Below are positions 17,032 through 26,139 of a stretch of DNA of 64,000 bases, in pieces. The notes under the pieces were generated by a model, which was not told where the DNA came from, did no database searches, and saw only the letters and a list, made by a program, of their open reading frames with translations. Source of the stretch: Deinococcus sp. KNUC1210 (GTDB taxonomy: Bacteria; Deinococcota; Deinococci; Deinococcales; Deinococcaceae); NCBI RefSeq assembly GCF_022344005.1, contig NZ_CP092190.1, forward strand, positions 2,734,669 through 2,798,668. Reading direction: 5' to 3'. How positions within the stretch are numbered: position 1 is the first letter of the stretch; every line of letters starts with the position of its first letter. The position numbers and the translations under genes are program-made.

Positions 17032-17239
17032 AGAGCCTCCTTGAGCATCCTGTTGATCGCTGCTGACATTGATGACGCTGTGCACTCGTAGAGGAACTGG
17101 ATAGGCAGGTGGATGGAACGGACACGCTGCCACGCCTGAGGAGGCGTGCCTTCAGTGTGATGACATCTTTCGGGCAGAAATGAGCAAGCATCTGCTGCTT
17201 GAGGGAGGCCCAGGCGAGCTCAATCGGATTGAACGCCAC
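17013..17239 (-). mobile_element. IS630-family transposase remnant (C-terminal end)
   Basis: On the minus strand FNPIELAWASLKQQMLAHF matches the NPIE-W-LK end of IS630/Tc1 DDE transposases; a one-base shift near 17110 continues with VRSIHLPIQFLYECTASS and a Lys/Glu-rich tail to a TAG at 17013. Only this last quarter of the transposase remains. It overlaps the end of the CbrC gene, so that gene's last residues may derive from the IS. Confidence 0.7.
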
Positions 17240-17307
17240 ACCTCATGGGGAAGGTGTTCCTCGCAGGTGTGAGGATGGCTTGAACTGTCTGAGCGCCTGG
17301 GTGTCCT

Positions 17308-17355
17308 GAGCAAGCAGGGCAGGCCACCTGCGCAGGTGGCCTGCCCTGCTTGCTC
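17308..17355. terminator. Perfect 48-bp palindrome, probable terminator
   Basis: Two perfect 24-bp arms with no spacer: the left begins GAGCAAGCAGGGCAGGCC and the right is its exact complement. It lies seven bases after the stop of the minus-strand lipoprotein gene, fitting a strong terminator or cruciform, although no T-run follows. Confidence 0.75.
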
Positions 17356-17361
17356 GGCGCG

Positions 17362-18135
17362 TTAGCGGGCGGTGTACAGGTTCATGCGCAGCGGGTTGGC
17401 GCTGAGCTTGTTCAAGCTTGCAGTTTCCCACGGGCCGCTCGCGTCGCTGCTCGAGGTCAGGGCGACACTCAGGGTCCCCTGGCCGCTGCCTTTCACGCCG
17501 CTGATGACGCTCGTTTCGCGCATCAGGTTCCACCCGGCGCTGAGGGCGGCGTTCATGGTGGCGTGCGACGTGACGTTCAGGCCCGGCTGGCTGTTGGTGC
17601 AGTCCTGCTGCCCGCCAAGTGTGGTAGCGCGGTCGGCGTATACCCAGAAGCGGTACACGGTGGTGCCCTGGAGGTTCGTGCCGCTGCTCTGGTCGCTGAA
17701 GCTGACCGGCTCGGCGCTGGTGACATAGGTGCCGTTCACGCGGACGTCCAGCCGGTACGACGCGAACGCCTGCGCACCCGCGTCACTGCTGCTGAACGTC
17801 CCGCTGCAGGTGGCCGCCGAGGAATTGACGAACACGCTCTTCGCCGGCACCAGGTACGGCTGCACGGCCGCGGCGGCGGGCAGGGCCACGCTGAAGCTGC
17901 CGTCGGCAGCGAGCGCGCCGGTGGACAGCACCGGATTGCTCGCACTTTTGCTGGCCGTGTCGTCGGCGAGCAGCTCCATGGTGCCGGCGCCGCCGGTCCA
18001 GCTGCTGAGGGTGCCGCTGACGGCCGTGGGGGCCACGACCGGCTGGGCGGGGGGCGTGGTGACGCTGGTGTCACCGCAGGCGGCGAGCAGGGCGGAGGTG
18101 AGGGCGAGTGCGGCGTACAGAAGAGGTTTGTTCAT
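17362..18135 (-). CDS. Uncharacterised lipoprotein (257 aa)
   Basis: ATG at 18135 gives a signal peptide with lipobox LLAACGDTS; the upstream in-frame extension is Arg/Pro-rich and rejected. The mature part is Ser/Thr/Gly-rich and beta-like (SSWTGGAGTMELLADDTAS; GTTVYRFWVYADRATT). No known domain. Similar architecture to the lipoprotein at 11764-12465. Confidence 0.72.
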   Translation of the reverse strand: MNKPLLYAALALTSALLAACGDTSVTTPPAQPVVAPTAVSGTLSSWTGGAGTMELLADDTASKSASNPVLSTGALAADGSFSVALPAAAAVQPYLVPAKSVFVNSSAATCSGTFSSSDAGAQAFASYRLDVRVNGTYVTSAEPVSFSDQSSGTNLQGTTVYRFWVYADRATTLGGQQDCTNSQPGLNVTSHATMNAALSAGWNLMRETSVISGVKGSGQGTLSVALTSSSDASGPWETASLNKLSANPLRMNLYTAR

Positions 18136-18400
18136 CGTCTCGACCGTAGCACGGGCGGGATCTGTTTCGCGTGACGGTTGCGGGGGGTCAGCGTGTGACG
18201 GGGCAGGCTGTGGGACCGGCTGACCTGCGTGCGGCCTGCGCGCCTGGGACGCGCGCCGCACCCGCGGGTCCGGCAGCCAGTGTTCGTGACCGGGCCTGAA
18301 ACGCCAGCGGCGCCTCAGCGCGGCGTCCAGGAAGGGCGCTGGGTTCTCCTGAAAACGCGAACACGGCCCTTCGGGCACGCTGGTGACATGCGCCGAGGTG
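18136..18400. other. Intergenic region, no feature seen
   Basis: 265 bases of GC-rich sequence between the lipoprotein start and the next minus-strand stop. It must hold the lipoprotein promoter, but I cannot pick out -35/-10 elements. Confidence 0.3.
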
Positions 18401-19444
18401 TTAGCCGCTGGCATTCAGGAGGTGCGGCACCGTCTCCCGGGCGTCACTCAGGACGTCCTGGTCCCGGGGCAGCGAGATCAGCGTCTGGATCAGCGGGACA
18501 GCCGTGAAGACCTTCGCCGCGGCGACCTGCAACTGCAGGGCCAGGACCACATCGCTGTCGGGCAGGCCCTGCAGCGGATGCGTGTCGCTGAACACCGACT
18601 TGAACGCCCGGACCGCCTGCGCGGTGTTGACGTTGATCACGGTGTTCAGCGCCGCCAGCGCGTCACCGCCCATCGATGACAGCGTCTGCATCAGCGCGAG
18701 CGCGCGCGGTGACGCCGGTGCGGTGATGGCCGCCTGCGCCACCGCGCCGAGACTGACGGTGTACGCCAGCGCCGGCAGATCCGTGCCGAAGAGCTGCGCG
18801 CGCTGGTCCGGCGTGAAGACCCGCATCGCCGGCAGATCCGCGCCCAGCAGCGCCTGCGCCCAGACGCGCTGCACCTCCGCCGCGACCTGATCGACCACCA
18901 GTAGCACCAGCCAGTACGCCTGCACGCTGGTGAAGGCCCGGTCGATGCCCCTCCAGACCTGATGGTCGTGCAGCGTCCAGTAGGGCGTGTTGCCGAAGTA
19001 CCCGCCGTGCGGCAGCAGCCGGGCATTCAGGTTCTGCACCACCTCGACCATCATCGTCGCCAGCGGCTGCTCTCCGCCCTGCAGCAGAGTGGGGAGCAGG
19101 TTCATCGCGGCGGCGTAATCCACCGCGTCCACATAAAAGCGGGCGGGATCATACGCCGCGTGCGACGCCTGAAAGCGCGCGTCGATGCCGGGCTTCGCCA
19201 CCTGTTGCCACAGGAAGGCGTGCCGGTCCGGGTCGTTCAGCTGGGCGCGGGTGGACACGATGGCGCGTCCGAGCGTCACCACGCCGATCGCTCGCCGCTT
19301 CGCGCGGTCGTCCCGCAGGCGGTTGCTGTACAGATTCTCCGCGGCGTTGGCGTAATCCTGCCCCAGCGTCGTTTGCAACGTCTGCTGAATCAGTGCAGGT
19401 TCCACCGCACTGCGGGTCATCGCCTGCATCAGTCGTCTGAACAT
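18401..19444 (-). CDS. Uncharacterised helical protein (347 aa)
   Basis: I use ATG 19444 (MFRRLMQAMTRSAVEP), because upstream in-frame codons overlap the opposite GNAT gene's promoter and look non-coding. The protein is Ala/Leu/Gln-rich, largely alpha-helical, with two mildly hydrophobic segments (VQAYWLVLLVVDQVAAEV; LAYTVSLGAVAQAAI). No family recognised. Confidence 0.65.
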   Translation of the reverse strand: MFRRLMQAMTRSAVEPALIQQTLQTTLGQDYANAAENLYSNRLRDDRAKRRAIGVVTLGRAIVSTRAQLNDPDRHAFLWQQVAKPGIDARFQASHAAYDPARFYVDAVDYAAAMNLLPTLLQGGEQPLATMMVEVVQNLNARLLPHGGYFGNTPYWTLHDHQVWRGIDRAFTSVQAYWLVLLVVDQVAAEVQRVWAQALLGADLPAMRVFTPDQRAQLFGTDLPALAYTVSLGAVAQAAITAPASPRALALMQTLSSMGGDALAALNTVINVNTAQAVRAFKSVFSDTHPLQGLPDSDVVLALQLQVAAAKVFTAVPLIQTLISLPRDQDVLSDARETVPHLLNASG

Positions 19445-19577
19445 GTTGAGCGCAGTGTGGAGTGGGCCGCGCGGCGCGTCAAGCGGCGGCACCCTCCAGT
19501 CCACCCGCCGCGGGCCTTGTGAGCACCAGCGGTCCAGACTCCTCCCGTCTGGGTTCGGCAGCATGCCAAGATGACCC

Positions 19578-19979
19578 ATGATTGTGTATTCCAGTGACCC
19601 GGCGCCGCTCACCTGTGAGCAGGTGGAAGGCTTCTTTGTCGGCTGGCCGAACCCGCCGCGGCCGGAAACGCTGCTGCGCCTGCTCGCACACAGCGCCCGC
19701 GTGGTCCTCGCGCTGGACGAAGGGCGCCTGGTCGGGTTCGTGACCGCCATCAGTGACGGCGTGCTGAGTGCGTACATTCCGCTGCTTGAAGTCTTGCCTG
19801 CGTATCAGGGCCGCGGCATTGGCACGGAACTGACCCGTCGGCTGCTGGACGACCTGTCCACGCTGTACATGGTGGACGTGATGTGTGACGAGGCGGTCGT
19901 TCCGTTCTACGAGCGCCTCGGGTTGCGGCGTGCCACCGGCGTGATTCGGCGGACGTACGCCAGGCAATCGGGCGAGTGA
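19578..19979 (+). CDS. GNAT family N-acetyltransferase
   Basis: 133-aa acetyltransferase. Motif A is PLLEVLPAYQGRGIGTELTRR (Q/R-x-x-G-x-G/A for acetyl-CoA pyrophosphate), preceded by the beta strand LVGFVTAISDGV, and motif B is VVPFYERLGLR. The length is normal for small GNATs. Substrate unknown. Confidence 0.9.
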   Translation: MIVYSSDPAPLTCEQVEGFFVGWPNPPRPETLLRLLAHSARVVLALDEGRLVGFVTAISDGVLSAYIPLLEVLPAYQGRGIGTELTRRLLDDLSTLYMVDVMCDEAVVPFYERLGLRRATGVIRRTYARQSGE

Positions 19980-20316
19980 GCCGCGGGCGAGACGCTCGGC
20001 GTGGGCGGCAGCTGTGAGCGTCTGGGTGCCGCGCTGCGTCTGGCGGCGGTATTCTGGGCGTGATGTCCACAGTAATGCGCGCTGAGCGTCGCCTGCGCCC
20101 AGGCTTCGGGCGTGCGCTCAGTGTCATACAGAAACAGGTCCCACGGCAGCAGTGTGTTTCGGGAGGGCACCCGGCGGTGGTGGGCAGCGCGCAGGGCGTG
20201 ACGTTCGGGCGCGTGGGTGGTGATGGCGTCGGGCATTCAGGCCACCTGAAGGCAGAGAGGAAGGGCGCGGCTGGATGTGGAGCGGGGTGAGCCGGGCCAG
20301 ACGCAGGCCACTGGGC
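19980..20316. other. Intergenic region with an uncertain minus-strand frame
   Basis: A minus-strand frame (19907-20236) includes the plausible stretch LLPWDLFLYDTERTPEAWAQ but is Arg/His-rich elsewhere and overlaps the GNAT gene. It may be a short gene remnant. Nothing else is apparent. Confidence 0.25.
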
Positions 20317-21537
20317 TCACCGGATCGGTTTGAAGGCCCAGAGTTTGTCTGCCCACACGAGCAGCTGGTTGCGCGGCTGGTCATACAGCACGGTCCCTCC
20401 GCCCAGCTCGGCGCTCGGATCCACCCCGGTTTTCGCCAAGACGTTCCCAGTCGCGGTATCGAGGGCATAGAGCGTTCCGTTCGAGTCGTACAGCACCCCA
20501 CGGACGACCACGAACCGGTTCATAAATCCCGCGCCGTTGGGATCAAAGGTCCACTTCCGTGTGCCGTCTGTCAGATTGAAGGCGCACAACGCGGAGCTTC
20601 CGCCAGGCGAGAAAAAGATGGTGTGCTGCTGGATCTGCGCGTACGTCGAGTTCTGGTCGCCGTTCTCCTGGCACAGCGACGAGGCCTTCCACACGGCTGT
20701 GCCCGCTGAATCGAAGGCGGCCATACGCCCCGCCCCCTGAAACACCACGATGCGGCCTTCCCCAACGGTCATCTTGGCCCCGAGGTACAACGGCGCTGGG
20801 CCCGTCACCTCCTGCTGCCAGATTTCGGTGCCGTCCTGCCGATACGCATGCAGAAAGAGCCGGACGTTCTCTCTGGAAAGTTCCACGTAGTTCAGCACGT
20901 ACGTCTGCCCGGTGACCGCATCGACCTGGACATCCGACACCGTGTAGCTGCCGTCCGCCGGCGGTGTAAATTCGTGTTGCCAGCGTGGTGTTGGCGTTCC
21001 GGAAAAGCCTGCCAGCTCGCTGAGCGAGTACGCGTACACAGCATGGATGGTGGGCACCAGCAGCAGATCGCCGAGAACGGTCATCTGCTGGAGGCTAAAG
21101 TAGGATTCCTTCGCCTTTGGAAGCCGCACGATCTGAACCCGTGTGCCGTCCTGCGACGTCACGCGAATCGCCGCGCCGCCATCATCCAGGTATCTGGACA
21201 CATAGACGCCGCTTCCTGCGATGACCTCCTGTGGCCCATAGCGGTCGCCAGCGACGACCATCTCCCGGGTTCCAGGAAGCTGATCGGTGTACAGCAGACG
21301 CAGCCGAACCTGCCCGGTGGTCAAGTCGTAGCCATTCAGCACGCCGGTATACCCGGCGGCCCGGGTGTATTCCTGGGAGAACACCACGTCACCAGCCAGG
21401 CTGAAGCCGTCCGCGTTGGTGCTGTCGACGGTGAAGAGCTTCTCGATCGCTGGAAGTGTCGAGGGCGGGCGGGTGGAAGTGCCGCAGGCCACCAGGCTGG
21501 TCAGCAGACAGAGGGCGGTGATGGTCAGTCGTTTCAT
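20317..21537 (-). CDS. Lipoprotein with PQQ-like beta-propeller
   Basis: 406-aa lipoprotein from ATG 21537: signal peptide and lipobox LTSLVACGTS. The rest has repeated blades of the PQQ/WD40-like type: NGYDLTTGQVRLRLLY, MAAFDSAGTAVWKASS, CAFNLTDGTRKWTFD, LYALDTATGNVLAKTG. Such folds occur in BamB and in dehydrogenases, but no catalytic residues are visible, so a surface scaffold or sensor role is more likely. Confidence 0.82.
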   Translation of the reverse strand: MKRLTITALCLLTSLVACGTSTRPPSTLPAIEKLFTVDSTNADGFSLAGDVVFSQEYTRAAGYTGVLNGYDLTTGQVRLRLLYTDQLPGTREMVVAGDRYGPQEVIAGSGVYVSRYLDDGGAAIRVTSQDGTRVQIVRLPKAKESYFSLQQMTVLGDLLLVPTIHAVYAYSLSELAGFSGTPTPRWQHEFTPPADGSYTVSDVQVDAVTGQTYVLNYVELSRENVRLFLHAYRQDGTEIWQQEVTGPAPLYLGAKMTVGEGRIVVFQGAGRMAAFDSAGTAVWKASSLCQENGDQNSTYAQIQQHTIFFSPGGSSALCAFNLTDGTRKWTFDPNGAGFMNRFVVVRGVLYDSNGTLYALDTATGNVLAKTGVDPSAELGGGTVLYDQPRNQLLVWADKLWAFKPIR

Positions 21538-21643
21538 GGTCGTCTCCGGAAAGGGCGGGATGAGGGTGACAGGACTCAGGCGTGCGGTGGGGCGATCCGT
21601 CACACGCCGCGTGTTCGGACGGGCGTTGCCAGGATCGCTGCCT

Positions 21644-22108
21644 TCACTTGAGTTTGAGCGGGTTGCTGACCGCGTCCGGCGTTTCAGAGCCGGCTTCGTC
21701 TGCGCGCGCCTGCAGGAAGCGCTGCTGAATCTGCCACGCCTCGGTGTCCGGGCGCGTCTGCCGGGCGGTGGCGATGCGCAGGATGTTCGCCAGCGCCGCT
21801 TCCAGCTCCGGCGTGCTGGCGTCGCCGTGCGTGCGGGCGTGCAGCGCCAGCGTGGTCGGCAGGTAATCCATCAGCGCGGCGGTCGCGTCGTACACCCACA
21901 GCGGATCGCCGCTGTGCTGCGCCTGCGCGAGGTTCTCCATCAGCGCGCGCCTCACGTCCGCGGCGTCCACCTCCGGGGTCGGCGCTGCGTGGCGCGGCTG
22001 CGGTTGCGCACGGTCGCCGACCGGCGGCATGGTCACCGACTGCAGCAGCCGCAGGGCCGTGCTCACGATGATGGCGATCACCACCAGTCCCAGTCCCATC
22101 AGCATCAT
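21644..22108 (-). CDS. Uncharacterised membrane-anchored protein (154 aa)
   Basis: One N-terminal membrane helix (LMGLGLVVIAIIVSTALRLL) then a soluble helical part (LMENLAQAQHSGDPLWVYDA; IQQRFLQARADEAG). No family recognised. A rearranged partial copy lies just upstream at 22224-22357. Confidence 0.65.
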   Translation of the reverse strand: MMLMGLGLVVIAIIVSTALRLLQSVTMPPVGDRAQPQPRHAAPTPEVDAADVRRALMENLAQAQHSGDPLWVYDATAALMDYLPTTLALHARTHGDASTPELEAALANILRIATARQTRPDTEAWQIQQRFLQARADEAGSETPDAVSNPLKLK

Positions 22109-22223
22109 GCGTGCAGTGTAGAGTCGCTCGGGCGGGCACGCGGTGTCCGCCGCGGCAGGTACGTGGCCGCTGACTGCGCTGCACGCAGCCCAGCTGGAGC
22201 GGATCGCTCGGCCCTGTGCCGGC

Positions 22224-22357
22224 TGCTTCTGCGCGCCTGCAGGACGCGCTGCTGAATCTGCCAGGCAGGGAATTCGTCAGCGCCGCGGACGTGTCGTGCC
22301 CCCTCAGCGGATGGCCCCTCTGGTGCCTGCGCGAGGTTCTCCGTCAGCGCGCCGGAT
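22224..22357 (-). pseudogene. Partial duplicate of the 21644-22108 gene
   Basis: TCTGCGCGCCTGCAGGA with CGCTGCTGAATCTGCCA at its left end, and CTGCGCGAGGTTCTCC with GTCAGCGCGC at its right end, match two separate parts of the neighbouring gene; about 200 bp in between are missing. It is a decayed tandem duplicate with an internal deletion. Confidence 0.6.
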
Positions 22358-22400
22358 TGAGGTGTGTCAGTTGAGGGCGTGACGTGTCGTCACCGCGGTG

Positions 22401-22760
22401 TTAACACGTCCCATCAAACCCCCCGATGTCGTCCGGCACGGAGACGGGTGTCCCGCCGGGTGTCCGAGCCTTGAGTTCCTGAAGTTGATAGGTCACGACT
22501 GTGTCGCCAGTCTCAAGACACCGAGCCGCGATGACCAGATCATAGGTGAACCCAGGTTCATAATGAAAGTCGGTGATCTGATCGATGGGGAGGAGAGACC
22601 AAGCGCCGGGCGCAGCATTGTTGACAGAGCGGATGATCATGCACGTTTTCGAGATATAGCATGAGGACGTGTTGGGGGCAATTTCCACTTCCCTGAGATT
22701 CACATGGGTCTTGAAACTACAGGAAGTGAACAGCAGAATCAACGCAATGGCTCTTCGCAT
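22401..22760 (-). CDS. Small lipoprotein, DUF4377-like
   Basis: 119 aa from ATG 22760, with a short signal peptide and lipobox-like LLFTSCSFK. The segment ITDFHYEPGFTYDLVIAARC matches the 'I-F-YEPGY-Y-L' pattern of DUF4377 domains. Function unknown. Its start was placed after the poorly coding upstream extension. Confidence 0.65.
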   Translation of the reverse strand: MRRAIALILLFTSCSFKTHVNLREVEIAPNTSSCYISKTCMIIRSVNNAAPGAWSLLPIDQITDFHYEPGFTYDLVIAARCLETGDTVVTYQLQELKARTPGGTPVSVPDDIGGFDGTC

Positions 22761-22904
22761 ACTGGTCTCCGATGGGTCTGATTCGCACTCCAGCAGACGG
22801 TTTTGACCGCTCGGCATGCAAGCGCTGGAGCATCCGGTTGGTTGTCACGCTTTATTTTGGAACAACCTCCACGTCACTGAGACGGACAGCGACTTCTCCT
22901 CGAA

Positions 22905-23225
22905 TCAGGGCGGCGCGGCATGTCGCACGGATGAACGTTCGGGATTTTCTTCACGCGCTTCGAGCATTGCAGATCTGGGGTGGACGGGGATGAGTCCCCC
23001 AGCACCGGAGCCACGCGTCCCTGTGTACCTGAACTGAATCTGCTCGAAGCGCCCCGAACGAGGACGGACGGAGAGTGTCAGACTTGACTGACACGCTGTT
23101 TCGAAGGCCGCCCGGTCAGGCAGCTGCGCCTCAAAGCGTGCAGCGCTGAACATCAAGAGGGCGACCCAGACGACCACTCCACCCAACACGAGCGCGGGTC
23201 CCTGCTTGAAGGCCCGTTCAGCCAT
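22905..23225 (-). CDS. Possible small membrane protein (106 aa)
   Basis: Starts MAERAFKQGPALVLGGVV, forming one membrane helix (VLGGVVVWVALLMFSAARF), followed by a soluble stretch with beta character. Not recognised. The coding signal is fair in the first 75 codons; the C-terminal part is doubtful. Confidence 0.45.
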   Translation of the reverse strand: MAERAFKQGPALVLGGVVVWVALLMFSAARFEAQLPDRAAFETACQSSLTLSVRPRSGRFEQIQFRYTGTRGSGAGGLIPVHPRSAMLEAREENPERSSVRHAAPP

Positions 23226-23455
23226 GGCCTTCGGCGCCGCTCACCTGTTGCCGCCACAGGTGTCTTGTCCGTACCGCCTTGGTCGGTGAGGACATCGTCT
23301 TTCTGTGGCGTGTGGCCATGCGGCGGCTCCCTGCGCGGCGCGCTTCCTGAGGCGCGCGGCGGTTGTGGCATGAACGCTGCCGGCAGCGCTGAGCTCCATC
23401 CTCTGGGTGCGATCGTTTGCGGTCGGCCCGGTGGGGGTTTCGGAGTGTCCGGTGC

Positions 23456-23752
23456 TCAGCGCCGCAACGCTTGCGCCTGCTGTGCGAGTTCTGCCAGCAG
23501 GTTCGGGTCCGACCGCAGTGGCTCGGGCAGCGCCGTCAGCGGTGTGTCTGTCAGCTGCAGCAGCGTGGCCAGCGTCTCCAAGTCCTCGGGAACGTCCACG
23601 ATGAAGGCGCGACCCGTTGACGCGATGCTTGCTCGCTCTCTGTCCAGGATTGTCTCCAGCCAGTGCCTGAGCTGCTCGGTGGTCATGCCCATGGCGCTGA
23701 TCGTCATCCGTAAGAGACTCTCGCGTCCCTGACCGTCCGTGTCCTGTTCCAT
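23456..23752 (-). CDS. Uncharacterised protein (98 aa)
   Basis: ATG 23752 follows a strong GGAGGGAGGG ribosome site, better than the in-frame start at 23824. Contains LLRMTISAMGMTTEQLRHWL and a Leu-rich helical C-terminus (LETLATLLQL; LLAELAQQAQALRR). No family recognised. Downstream of the 114-aa gene on the same strand. Confidence 0.6.
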   Translation of the reverse strand: MEQDTDGQGRESLLRMTISAMGMTTEQLRHWLETILDRERASIASTGRAFIVDVPEDLETLATLLQLTDTPLTALPEPLRSDPNLLAELAQQAQALRR

Positions 23753-23807
23753 GAAGCCCTCCCTCCTGTCGTCAGCGCTTTGTTGTGGTCGTGAGGTCAC
23801 CTCCAGG

Positions 23808-24152
23808 TCAATGATCAATGTCATCGTCTGTTTCTAAGGTGTCCTCAATGATCCACCGTTTCCATTCGTCAATCGATGGATGAATCCGGGTCCACGGCCA
23901 GGGTGGACGGTCTGCATGACCGTATCTGGTGTGAACCCAGGTGAGGTGAACCACAGCAAGCTGCCCTGGAGAGTCCAGAAGTTCAAAGAGGAAGTCATCT
24001 CGTCCATCTCGACGTGCCAACGTCCGCACCTGAACCCCGTGCAAAGGATGCCCCATCACGACCTCACCGGAGAGCTCGGCCTCGAAGATCGCCTGCTGTT
24101 TAGGATCATCAATCGTAGTCCATCCATCAGGGAGCATCAAAGCATCCAGCAT
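23808..24152 (-). CDS. Uncharacterised protein (114 aa)
   Basis: Small soluble protein: LPDGWTTIDDPKQQAIFEAE, DDFLFELLDSPGQLAVVHLT, HPSIDEWKRWIIEDTL. The pattern of Trp and acidic residues recalls immunity-type (Imm/SUKH-like) small proteins, but I cannot name a family. Confidence 0.6.
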   Translation of the reverse strand: MLDALMLPDGWTTIDDPKQQAIFEAELSGEVVMGHPLHGVQVRTLARRDGRDDFLFELLDSPGQLAVVHLTWVHTRYGHADRPPWPWTRIHPSIDEWKRWIIEDTLETDDDIDH

Positions 24153-24383
24153 GGTTCAGTTTGACATGACCTTCGCGGCCAGCTATCAGTATCTGCGCCT
24201 AGCGGTCGACCTCATGGATGCTGTATGGCTGATCACCACTAGGCGTGACTTTCAGAACGTCGCTGAGCGTTTTGGCCAACTGTCGGGCTGTTGGGCGTTG
24301 AGTATGAGAAGCACGCCGTGGACCCAGGCAGAATGTCCTGTCTTTGAGATTTCGAGGTTGTCAGCATCCGGCGACCTGCGCGC

Positions 24384-25420
24384 TTATTGTCCGAGGCGGA
24401 AAAGCACGCGCAAGACCGCGAACCGCCGGAAGCCCGGGTGCCGCAGCTGATCGGCGGCGTACGTCTCACCCCAGGAGCGGGCGTGCCGCAGCAGCTTCAG
24501 GCCGTGCCAGCTGCGGCCTTCCATCGCATGCGCGGCGCCCCAGCGGGCGCGGGCGTGGTCATTGTCGGGATCCAGGTCCAGCACAAGTTGCGCGTAGGTG
24601 TCCACGTTGGCGAGCGGGTTGGCAGGGTCGTCACTGGGCGCGGCCATCATGCCGAGGTAGGCGGTGATGGTGGGGCTCAGCGCGATCGACTGGCGGTACA
24701 GTGCGAAGCCCAGCGCGGCGTTGTTCTTGAAGTGCAACTGGTGATGCGCTTCGTACGCCAGTTCCAGCGCCGCCAGGCGGCGCCGCTGCGCTTCAGAAAG
24801 GCTGTCGTGTTCCGGGCGCTTCAGGAACGCCCGCATGGCACTGAAGTCGCCGCGGCCGCCCCACTCGGCGCGCAGGGAGCGCAGCATGTTTTCACGCAGG
24901 TGCATGCTGCTCGGGCAGCGCTGCAGTCCCTCGATGTACACGTCCCAGGTGTCCTGCCCAAACACCATGGCGCTGTTGAGGCGTTCGGCATACGCGAGAC
25001 TGGGCTGGGCCGTGGCATGCAGCGCCCGGCGCAGGTAGATGTCGGCCTGTTCGGTGGCGGCGACCATCTTGGCGAGGTTTTCCTGCGGGATGTCGCGCCC
25101 CAGGCGCATGGTTCGCAGCAGCGACAACAGCCCGAGATAGTGTGTGCCAGCGGCGAGCTGCGAGACGTAGTCGCCGCTGCGCGTTTCGGCGTGGCGGACG
25201 ATCGCACCGGTGAGTTCCGGCCGGTAGCTGCTGAACACACTCAGGGCGGCGCGGACCGTGTCGTCCTGCACGTCGCCGCGTTCGAAGGCTGCCTGCAGCG
25301 CACGGACCGGGTCGAGCACCTCGTCGATGTTGCCGGCACGGACCGCGTCGTAGGCCTGATCACGCAGCAGCGTGGGGGAAGGGTGGAGGGCGCGGCAGCA
25401 GGGGCAGCAGGGTCGGTCAT
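24384..25420 (-). CDS. DUF4034-like helical repeat protein (frameshifted near N-terminus)
   Basis: About 345 aa. The start ATG at 25420 gives MTDPAAPAAAPSTL; one base shift in the G5/C5 run at 25374-25378 links it to the main frame beginning TLLRDQAYDAVRAGNIDEVL. The body is TPR-like: AGTHYLGLLSLLRTMRLGRD, HHQLHFKNNAALGFALYRQS, NDHARARWGAAHAMEG, as in DUF4034-type proteins. Role unknown. The open frame continues beyond 25420 in the body's phase, but that part looks non-coding. Confidence 0.6.
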
Positions 25421-25439
25421 GGCAGGTATCCTTTGTATC

Positions 25440-26095
25440 ATCCCGGGTTCGCTGCTGCGCTGGAAGTTGACTGAACTGCCGGGGGGGCGGTGCTGGTGAG
25501 CTGCAGCGGTCGATGGCTGGGCAGCGCATTGCTCTGAAGAGGTGTCGGTCACACTCCCTGGACGGTGGCTCAGCCTCACGCTCTCTGCGACGCTGCAGGT
25601 GAAAGTGGCCCGGCAGACAGCGGTGTGGACGCATACGGACTGATGCCAGTTTGCCGACGTGCATCAGCCAGATCCAGACGGTCTGTGCGCTGATTACGTG
25701 CGCGTTCTCCTGATCGAGTTTCGGCACGTCCTTGAAGGGCTGGTACGACAGCCGGGCAGCTCTCGAGACTGGCCTGTCACTTGCGTTCATGACGATCTCG
25801 GCTTGCGCGGCCAGTGCCCGGTTCGATGGTCGTTCCAGACGCAATTCAGCTGACCGTCCTGCTTGAGGCGGCTTCGTGCGCTTCAGCGCGTTCCGGATCG
25901 CGCAGGTATCCGGCGTCGCGGACGATCTGCTCTTGACTGTGCGGCTGCACCGTGGGTAGTTGAGCAGATGCAGGCTGAGGATGAGCAGCGCAACATGGCA
26001 GGCTGAGGCGGCGTGATGGAAGTACGTAAAGGTCAGCAGAACGGCTGTGTTTCTCGTGCTTTGTTCAGCTCTTGCCCACGCATCTCAGGAAGGAA
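25440..26095. other. Gene-poor stretch, no supported feature
   Basis: About 650 bases. A minus-strand frame includes YQPFKDVPKLDQENAHVISA, which might be a fragment of a lost gene or IS, but codon bias is weak and I cannot assign it. No RNA gene or terminator seen. Confidence 0.3.
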
Positions 26096-26099
26096 AAAG

Positions 26100-26139
26100 G
26101 TGATTACTCAGCACCATCTCCGTTGTACTGAGTAGTCGC
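26100..26139. repeat. Palindromic repeat R1
   Basis: Arms GTGATTACTCAGCAC (26100-26114) and GTACTGAGTAGTCGC (26125-26139) pair at 12 of 15 positions. It lies at the 3' end of the 26104-26604 gene, whose last codons fall inside it. First member of the family GTGACnnnTCAGCACG / CGTGCTGAnnnGTCAC. Confidence 0.8.

Noticed and set aside
25441..25844. N-terminal extension of the DUF4034-like protein
   Set aside because: Open but with poor codon bias; a better ATG with frame correction lies at 25420.
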